This document shows positions 6,200-10,521 of a stretch of 10,521 bases of DNA, one piece after another. The stretch comes from Chloroflexota bacterium. GTDB taxonomy: Bacteria; Chloroflexota; Dormibacteria; Aeolococcales; Aeolococcaceae. The notes below the pieces were generated by a model. The model was not told where the DNA came from. It saw only the letters and a list, made by a program, of their open reading frames with translations, and did no database searches. How positions within the stretch are numbered: the stretch's first letter is position 1; every line of letters starts with the position of its first letter. The position numbers and the translations under genes were made by a program. The stretch is taken from assembly GCA_005889515.1 (NCBI GenBank), contig VBHE01000022.1, positions 540-11,060 of the forward strand. Reading direction: 5' to 3'.

Positions 6200-7143
6200 C
6201 ACGCCGGTGGGCTGGTCCCCGCGTCCACCGCTCCGGGCAGGACGGCGCCGTTGAGCACGCTGCGCAGCGCCTGGGCGGCGCCGAGCAGCCCCGCGGACTC
6301 GTAGGGCACGACGATCGTCGAGCCCTCGCTGCTCGCGAACTTCGACAGGGTGTCGAGCTGGAGGATCGCCACCAGGGTCTGGTCGGGGTGCGCCTCCTTG
6401 ATCGCCCCGTAGACGGTCTGGATCGCCTGGGAGCGACCCTCCGCCTCGAGGATCGCCGCCTGCCGCGACCCCTCGGCGCGGAGGATCGCCGCCTGCCGGT
6501 CCCCCTCCGCCTGCTTGATCAGCGCCTGGCGCTGGCCGTCGGCGATGTTCACCGCCGACTGCTGCTTGCCCTCCGACTGGAGGATGGCGGCGCGCTTCTC
6601 CTGGTCGGCGGTCTTCTGCAGCGCCATCGCCTGGAGGATCTGGGTGGGGGGGGTGATGTCCACGATCTCGATCCGGTTGATCCGGATCCCCCACTTGTCG
6701 GTCACCGACTCCATCTGCTCCTGCAGCTGCACGTTGATGCGCTCGCGCTGGGAGAGCGCCTCGTCGAGGGTCAGCCCTCCGAAGACGGCGCGCAGCGTGG
6801 TGCGCGACAGCTGGTCGATGGCGATGGCGTAGTTGGAGACGCTGAAGAGCGCGAGCCGGGCGTCGACCACCTGGCTGAAGATGGTCGCGTTCACCGCGAC
6901 GGTGACGTTGTCGCGGGTGATCACCTCCTGGCGGTCACCGGTCCGCGGTGTCTCGCGGATGTCGACGCGGGTGAGGTTGTCGACGAAGGGGAGGATCATC
7001 GCCAGCCCCGGCTCGCGCAGCGCCTTGTACTGGCCCAGCCGTTTGACGGCGCCGATGTAGCCCTGCTGGATGACCTTCACCGTCTGCGACATCACGAGCA
7101 GGACGAGAAGGGCGATGGCGCCGAGGACGATGAGCGCGGTCAT
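6199..7143 (-). CDS. SPFH/band-7 (stomatin/paraslipin-like) membrane protein
   Basis: 314 residues. One N-terminal membrane anchor (about 4-20) is followed by the SPFH domain (about 24-180), with VKVIQQGYIGAVKRLGQYKA, DIRETPRTGDRQEVITRDNV, DQLSRTTLRAVFGGLTLDEA and WGIRINRIEIVDITPP as diagnostic blocks. A repetitive helical arm (about 185-239) and a variable tail complete it. The family forms large oligomers at the cytoplasmic membrane face that organise proteases and lipid domains. NfeD, its usual partner, lies directly upstream and overlaps by 4 nt (ATGA). The ATG is supported by AGGAG 7 nt upstream. The protein is closest to the paraslipin/QmcA type by eye. Its stop overlaps the rarA start. 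The identity is firm; the target process is unknown. Confidence 0.94.
   Translation of the reverse strand: MTALIVLGAIALLVLLVMSQTVKVIQQGYIGAVKRLGQYKALREPGLAMILPFVDNLTRVDIRETPRTGDRQEVITRDNVTVAVNATIFSQVVDARLALFSVSNYAIAIDQLSRTTLRAVFGGLTLDEALSQRERINVQLQEQMESVTDKWGIRINRIEIVDITPPTQILQAMALQKTADQEKRAAILQSEGKQQSAVNIADGQRQALIKQAEGDRQAAILRAEGSRQAAILEAEGRSQAIQTVYGAIKEAHPDQTLVAILQLDTLSKFASSEGSTIVVPYESAGLLGAAQALRSVLNGAVLPGAVDAGTSPPA
6427..6591 (-). repeat. Five 11-residue (33-bp) repeats in the SPFH protein's helical arm
   Basis: Residues 185-239 fall into five exact 11-residue units: AAILQSEGKQQ, SAVNIADGQRQ, ALIKQAEGDRQ, AAILRAEGSRQ and AAILEAEGRSQ. At DNA level an 18-bp stretch is identical at 6448-6465 and 6481-6498, 33 bp apart. 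This is a hendecad pattern typical of right-handed coiled coils in SPFH oligomers. Confidence 0.85.
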
Positions 7144-7592
7144 GGGAGGTCTCCTAGGGCGGCGAGCGGACGCACCACGAGAGTGGTGCCCCGCACCGCG
7201 GCGACGGTCACGGCGCTCTGGGGAGGCAGCGGCAGCCCGTTCTCGGCGATCGCCAGCCAGCGCTCGCCCGCGAGGAGGGCGTGGCCGGGATGGTGCTCGT
7301 CCCCGACCTCGTCGACGGTGAGCGCGGTCTGGCCGACGAGGTCCTGGACCCCGGGGAGGTGCATGACTCCGCGACCCCGGAGCATCGCCCTCGTGAGCGG
7401 CGGGCGGGCCACGACCAGACCGGCGACCGAGACGGCGCTCAGGGTGACGAGCTGCGCCCAGGCGGGCAGCCCGACCGCGGCGACGAGGGCGGCGGCGAGC
7501 AGGCCGACGGCCACGAACACCGCGAAGAACGCGAGGGTGAAGGCCTCGATGCCGAGGAGGACGACGGCGACCAGGATGTAGAGAGCGACCAC
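7140..7592 (-). CDS. NfeD-like membrane protein with OB-fold domain
   Basis: About 150 residues from GTG 7592. The first ~62 residues are hydrophobic (two or three membrane segments, beginning VVALYILVAVVLLGIEAF). The C-terminal part, from LVGQTALTVDEV (85-96) through GERWLAIAE (109-117) to VTVAAVRGTTLVVRPL (128-143), matches the NfeD OB-fold pattern. The stop overlaps the SPFH start (ATGA), the classic NfeD-SPFH arrangement; NfeD proteins bind SPFH partners at the membrane. The start is uncertain: GTG 7592 has no clear Shine-Dalgarno sequence, and the frame stays open upstream. A CTG at 7640 overlapping the previous gene's stop (CTGA) would add 16 residues and close the 44-nt gap. The short form without the protease domain is normal for this type. 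Confidence 0.85.
   Translation of the reverse strand: MVALYILVAVVLLGIEAFTLAFFAVFVAVGLLAAALVAAVGLPAWAQLVTLSAVSVAGLVVARPPLTRAMLRGRGVMHLPGVQDLVGQTALTVDEVGDEHHPGHALLAGERWLAIAENGLPLPPQSAVTVAAVRGTTLVVRPLAALGDLP
7151..7155 (-). promoter_or_regulatory. Ribosome binding site of the SPFH gene
   Basis: On the minus strand AGGAG lies 7 nt before ATG 7143, inside the nfeD coding end. It supports the ATG start that overlaps the nfeD stop as ATGA. Confidence 0.6.
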
Positions 7593-7636
7593 CTGTGCGG
7601 CCAGTGTACGGCGGCCCGTGGCCCCGCAGAGGACCG

Positions 7637-8194
7637 TCAGGACTCCGTCGTGGGCCTCGCGGTGCCGACCCGTCCGCCCGCCAGCCGGGGCAGGGCGAGC
7701 ATCGCCAGGGCGCCGAGGGTGGCCCAGCCGAGGACGCTGATCCAGGTGCGGCTGAAGTCGCTGCCCGCGAGCTGGGCGTGGAGGAGGAAGACCCCGAACA
7801 TCGGGTAGGAGAGGAGGTGGACGGCGTGCCAGAGCCGCGGCGACATCCGGCGGGGGAGCGCGCTCGTGACCCCGACGAGGAGGAGGAGCAGCAGGCCGAT
7901 CGTCCCCAGCCCCACCGCGAGCCGCGCGTAGCCGACCCGGAAGGGGACGACGAGGTCGAGGACCCCGATCGTCGCGGTCCCGTCGAGAGCCAGCGCGGTC
8001 ACGTGGACGGCGACCAGCGGGAGCCAGAACCAGGTGAGGAACCCGTGGAGGGCGAGCACCGCCCGGTTGCGGGCGAGCGGTGCGAGGAGCGCGGTCCGCA
8101 GGGCCATCCCGGTGAGCAGCGAGGCGCTGAGCACGGTGAAGGCGGCGAGGGCGGCGACGCGGGCGGCGTCCCAGAGGACGAGGTCGGCGTTCAT
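7637..8194 (-). CDS. Ferric-reductase-like transmembrane haem protein
   Basis: 185 residues with about five membrane segments. Two His pairs with 13-14-residue spacing suit bis-haem binding across adjacent helices: His50 and His64 (LHGFLTWFWLPLVAVHV), and His126 and His139 (WHAVHLLSYPMFGVFLLHA). This is the ferric reductase-like transmembrane domain (PF01794) layout, lacking the cytoplasmic FAD/NADPH domains. It would therefore be a membrane electron carrier needing a partner. The start overlaps the ApbE stop (ATGA) and is supported by AGGAG 8 nt upstream (8203-8207). The neighbour ApbE attaches FMN covalently to proteins, so a membrane flavin/haem electron-transfer unit, similar to MsrPQ or FMN-binding modules, is inferred. 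The tail (about 170-185) is polar and short. Confidence 0.85.
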   Translation of the reverse strand: MNADLVLWDAARVAALAAFTVLSASLLTGMALRTALLAPLARNRAVLALHGFLTWFWLPLVAVHVTALALDGTATIGVLDLVVPFRVGYARLAVGLGTIGLLLLLLVGVTSALPRRMSPRLWHAVHLLSYPMFGVFLLHAQLAGSDFSRTWISVLGWATLGALAMLALPRLAGGRVGTARPTTES

Positions 8195-8786
8195 GCTGCA
8201 GGCTCCTGGAGGATGGCGGAGCGCACCCGCTCGGCGCCCCGCGCCATCGCCAGCGGCACGCCCTCGGCCAGGCCACGGAGCGCGACGAGCTTGGCGAGCA
8301 CCTCGGCGGCGAGCGCGGTCGCGGCGACGACGCTCACCGCGTCGGGCCCGCCGGGGGCGGGGCGCCCCGTCCGCGGATCGATGAGGTGATGGCCGCCGGC
8401 CCACCGCCGCCCGGCGCGGCCGCTGGTGGCGATCCCCGCGTTGGTGACGCGCACCGCCGAGCCGTCGCAGAGGCCGGCGGTCCATCCCTCGCCGCCGGGT
8501 CCGGCACGGCGTTCTCGAGCCGCTCGGCGAGGCGGTCGGCGAGCCAGCCCTTGCCGACGCCGCCGAGGTCGACGGCGGCGCCGGGGCGGAGGCGGGCCCA
8601 GCCCTCCCCCACGTCGAGGACCTCGTCGAGCGGCGGCACCGCGACCGGGTCGGCCGCCACCGCCGGGGCGGGACGGCGCCGCACCTCGGCGATGGTGCGG
8701 TCATAGCCGGCGGCGACGAGGGCGGGGAGCACCGCCGCGTTCACCATGCCGTCGCTGAGCGCGTGGGCGTCGAGGGCGGTGCGGAG
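8191..8786 (-). pseudogene. apbE: FAD:protein FMN transferase (ApbE) remnant, frameshifted and N-terminally truncated
   Basis: ApbE-like sequence is split over two frames. Frame A (about 8786-8505) reads LRTALDAHALSDGMVNAAVL, PALVAAGYDRT, then VDLGGVGKGWLADRLAERLE, the ApbE GG-x-x-KGW core. Frame B (about 8505-8191) reads GPGGEGWTAGLCDGSAVRV, TNAGIATSGRAGRRW, then GGHHLIDPRTGRP and ends ILQEPAA. Between them the usual LVDxGGD block is missing, so about 10-15 codons appear lost with a frame change near 8500-8510. The first ~100 residues of the family, with the signal and the F-x-x-x-S-E-L-S-R-L-N region, are absent; upstream sequence in frame A is Arg-rich nonsense. ApbE normally transfers FMN from FAD to a Thr/Ser of a target protein in the periplasm. 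As read, this copy should be inactive. Assembly or sequencing error in this GC-rich stretch is the main alternative. Confidence 0.72.
8203..8207 (-). promoter_or_regulatory. Ribosome binding site of the ferric-reductase-like gene
   Basis: Minus-strand AGGAG, 8 nt before ATG 8194, inside the 3' end of the ApbE reading frame. It gives this gene its own initiation, so it can still be translated although the ApbE frame upstream is broken. Confidence 0.6.
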
Positions 8787-9036
8787 TCGCCGTCGCCGCC
8801 CCGGCCGCCGGACGCCCCGCGCCCGCGCCCGTCCCGGCGCACACCGGGGTGGGTGGGACGACAAGGCCGCCGTTCGCCGCGGTCCCGGCGGGGGCGGAGG
8901 CGCCCTGGCTCACCGGGGGATCGAGGGGCGCGCCGGCGGGCCGCTGGTCTGCGGCGACGGCCACCCCGGCGCCGCCGCAGACGAGGAGCGCGCCGACCCC
9001 GCCGGCGATCCTCAGCGCCCCGGGCCCGACGCTCAT
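8701..9036 (-). CDS. Small membrane-anchored protein, probably truncated (111 residues as read)
   Basis: From ATG 9036 the frame shows one N-terminal hydrophobic segment (about 8-29, IAGGVGALLVCGGAGVAVA) and a Pro/Ala/Gly-rich linker (30-85). An Arg/Pro-rich end (about 86-111) looks like out-of-frame reading, since the ApbE-like sequence begins in another frame at about 8786. The real protein part is therefore about residues 1-85. It could be the anchor and linker of a secreted protein whose C-terminal domain is lost. An FMN-binding domain protein, the usual ApbE substrate, would fit this place, but no SGAT-like flavinylation motif is visible. No good Shine-Dalgarno sequence precedes ATG 9036; the G-run upstream is locked in a hairpin. 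A GTG at 9090 is an alternative start, reading through the hairpins. No firm function. Confidence 0.45.
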   Translation of the reverse strand: MSVGPGALRIAGGVGALLVCGGAGVAVAADQRPAGAPLDPPVSQGASAPAGTAANGGLVVPPTPVCAGTGAGAGRPAAGAATATPHRPRRPRAQRRHGERGGAPRPRRRRL

Positions 9037-9041
9037 TTCAC

Positions 9042-9060
9042 AGGGGGGGCGTCCCCCCCT
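9042..9060. repeat. Perfect inverted repeat AGGGGGGG-CGT-CCCCCCCT
   Basis: Eight-bp arms with a 3-nt loop, 5 nt upstream of ATG 9036 on the minus strand. It would fold into a very stable hairpin over the place where a ribosome binding site is expected. Confidence 0.7.
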
Positions 9061-9066
9061 CGCTCC

Positions 9067-9081
9067 GGCGGCGGAGCCGCC
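9067..9081. repeat. Perfect inverted repeat GGCGGC-GGA-GCCGCC
   Basis: Six-bp arms around a GGA loop (TCC on the minus strand), 6 bp from the preceding G/C hairpin. Together the two look like a REP-type paired hairpin. Confidence 0.6.
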
Positions 9082-9103
9082 TGCGCTCACCCCGCCCAGA
9101 CTG

Positions 9104-9118
9104 ATGAGCGGAGCTCAT
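9104..9118. repeat. Perfect inverted repeat ATGAGC-GGA-GCTCAT over the DUF1501 stop codon
   Basis: Six-bp arms with the same GGA loop as the repeat at 9067-9081. It covers the TGA (9117-9115) of the DUF1501 gene. No T-run follows on the minus strand, so intrinsic termination is not clearly supported. Confidence 0.55.
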
Positions 9119-10353
9119 GCGGCCACCGCCTTCAGCAGCGGCAGCTCGGTGAAGCCGCCACCGAGGACCGACGCGGCATCCCCGCCGAGCCAGTCGCGGA
9201 TCATCGTCTGGTAGACGCTGCGGAAGTCCGTCGTGTACTTGAGGTTGCCGCTGTCGATCAGCGAGGTGAGCGACGGGGGCTCACCGTAGAGGCCGCCGGC
9301 GACCGGCTTGCCGACGACGAACACCGGCGCCGCCGACCCGTGGTCGGTGCCCCGGCTGCCGTTCTCGGCGACCCGGCGCCCGAACTCCGACCAGGTCATC
9401 AGCACCACGCGATCGGCTTGGCCGTGGGCCTCGAGGTCCTGCATGAAGGCGCTGACCGCGGCGTCGACGTAGGCGAGCAGCGCGGTCTGGCGGGTGTCCT
9501 CCTGCTGGTGGGTGTCGAAGCCGCCGAGCACCACGTGGCAGACCTTCACCGACGGCTGGGTGACGATCATCTGGGCGGTGAGCTGCAGCGCCGAGGCCAG
9601 GTCGTTCCTGCTCCCATGGACCGTCTTCCGCGGCACGTACGGAACCGCGGGCGTGTACTTCGACGCGTCCTGCAGGGCGGCGATCCCCGACTTCGCGGTG
9701 CTCAGCGCCTGGTCGAAGAGGGCGCCGTAGATCCCCGGGGTCTTCCGGTAGAGGGCGCTCGCCGCGACCTCGCGGCCGTTGCCGCCCTGGATCCGGTAGG
9801 TGGCCGCCGACTGGATGACGCTGACCTCGGCGGCGGTCGCGCGCAGCTCCGACGGGGTACTCGCCTGGCCGAGGGCGCAGCCGGCGAGCGGGTGGCCCTG
9901 GGAGTCGAGCTGCGCGGCGAGCAGCTTCCCCAGCCATCCGTCGGTCTGACGGCGCTGCGGATCCGCGTGCTCCCAGACGTAGAGCCCCTCGAAGTGCGAG
10001 TAGGTGGGCTGGTCGTAGCCGACCCCCTGGACGATCGCGACCCGGCCGGCGTCGTAGAGCGACTTGAGCTGGGGCAGCGCGGGGTTCAGGCCGACCTGGT
10101 CGTTGATCCGCAGCACCTTGTCGCCGGTGATCCCGATGCTGGGGCGGGCCGTCGCGTACGCGGGGTCCGCGTACGGGACCACCGTGTTGAGGCCGTCGTT
10201 GCCGCCACCGAGCTGGAGGACGACGAGGACGCGGTCGTTGTGGATGCCGTCGTTGGTGGCGGCGAGCACGCCCTTGGCGAGCACCGCGGGCACGGTGATG
10301 CCGACGGCGGTGGACAGCAGTCCGCTGGCGAGGAAGTCGCGTCGGGTGAGCAT
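9115..10353 (-). CDS. DUF1501 family Tat-exported protein
   Basis: 412 residues. The N-terminus MLTRRDFLASGLLSTAVGIT is a twin-arginine signal (RRDFL) with a hydrophobic core and a likely cleavage near AKGVLAA (26-32). DUF1501 blocks follow: VLQLGGGNDGLNTVVPY (45-61), LKSLYDAGRVAIVQGVGY (97-113), VVLGGFDTHQQ (274-284), LMTWSEFGRRVAENGSRGTDHG (318-339) and GGLYGEPPSL (353-362). The family has an alkaline-phosphatase/sulfatase-like fold, but its substrate is unknown. It is nearly always next to DUF1800, which ends 10 nt upstream here, so the two are co-transcribed and probably work together outside the membrane. ATG 10353 has AGGA about 8 nt upstream. Length and motifs are normal. Its stop codon sits in an inverted repeat. 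Confidence 0.93.
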   Translation of the reverse strand: MLTRRDFLASGLLSTAVGITVPAVLAKGVLAATNDGIHNDRVLVVLQLGGGNDGLNTVVPYADPAYATARPSIGITGDKVLRINDQVGLNPALPQLKSLYDAGRVAIVQGVGYDQPTYSHFEGLYVWEHADPQRRQTDGWLGKLLAAQLDSQGHPLAGCALGQASTPSELRATAAEVSVIQSAATYRIQGGNGREVAASALYRKTPGIYGALFDQALSTAKSGIAALQDASKYTPAVPYVPRKTVHGSRNDLASALQLTAQMIVTQPSVKVCHVVLGGFDTHQQEDTRQTALLAYVDAAVSAFMQDLEAHGQADRVVLMTWSEFGRRVAENGSRGTDHGSAAPVFVVGKPVAGGLYGEPPSLTSLIDSGNLKYTTDFRSVYQTMIRDWLGGDAASVLGGGFTELPLLKAVAA

Positions 10354-10363
10354 CGGTTCGGTC

Positions 10364-10521
10364 CTACTTCAGGTGGAACTCGGGGCTGCTGAGAATCGCG
10401 TACCAGCGGTCGGTGTTCGTCTGGCTGGCGTTGAACACCGCCGCCGTGTCCGCGCTCACGGTGTTGTCGAGGTGGGTGCGGACCGCCTCGGTGGCGTCGG
10501 GGAGGCTGCCGCCGCGGTTGA
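10364..10521 (-). CDS. DUF1800 family protein (partial, C-terminal 51 residues)
   Basis: The reading frame enters at the right edge and ends at TAG 10366-10364. The visible end runs NRGGSLPDATEAVRTHLDNT to NTDRWYAILSSPEFHLK. The closing LL-x-SPEF-type motif is what DUF1800 proteins end with, and the position 10 nt upstream of a DUF1501 gene is the standard pairing. Function is unknown; the family is typically secreted. Identification rests on a short tail plus gene context. Confidence 0.78.
   Translation of the reverse strand, partial: NRGGSLPDATEAVRTHLDNTVSADTAAVFNASQTNTDRWYAILSSPEFHLK

Noticed and set aside
4955..6304. 449-codon plus-strand frame opposite rarA
   Set aside because: Antisense shadow of a firmly identified rarA gene, without domain motifs.
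1..10521. CRISPR array, complete insertion sequence, toxin-antitoxin or defence system
   Set aside because: No regularly spaced repeats, no transposase, and no nuclease or effector motifs were seen beyond the integrase remnant.

Overview
The window is about 70% GC and carries no species-diagnostic marker. Its gene content fits a high-GC Gram-positive-like lineage such as Actinomycetota, Chloroflexota or Dormibacterota: a DUF3618/phage-holin-family pair, a Tat-exported DUF1501 protein next to DUF1800, and a GH36 enzyme of the short type. This placement is inference from gene content only.

Left part (1-1228). Two overlapping minus-strand genes, a partial DUF3618 protein and a holin-family membrane protein, run off the left edge. 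To their right is an AT-richer patch, then the decayed 3' end of a tyrosine-recombinase (integrase) gene. Its stop codon lies inside a tRNA-Cys(GCA) gene. This looks like the scar of an element once integrated at the tRNA.

Middle plus-strand part (1236-4812). A glutamate-1-semialdehyde-aminomutase-like PLP aminotransferase starts only 7 nt after the encoded CCA of the tRNA. It is coupled by a GTGA overlap to a GH36 alpha-galactosidase-like enzyme. A 347-bp intergenic region follows, with several perfect inverted repeats, two of them directly abutting. It leads into a small orphan ORF of 96 codons with a strong ribosome binding site.

Right minus-strand part (10521-4820). This is one long unidirectional run: DUF1800 (partial), DUF1501, a cluster of three hairpins, a small membrane-anchored protein, a broken ApbE (FAD:protein FMN transferase), a ferric-reductase-like haem membrane protein, NfeD, an SPFH/band-7 protein and RarA. 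Most junctions from ApbE onward overlap by 1-4 nt, which suggests translational coupling. ApbE with a ferric-reductase-like protein suggests a membrane flavin/haem electron-transfer module. NfeD with SPFH is a classic membrane-microdomain pair. RarA is a replication-fork AAA+ ATPase that appears simply to be carried at the end of the run.

The points most worth a second look are the degraded integrase/tRNA-Cys junction, the structured leader before the orphan ORF, the ApbE lesion, the triple hairpin at 9042-9118, and the tRNA-aminotransferase arrangement. I do not see a clearly new defence or mobile system here.
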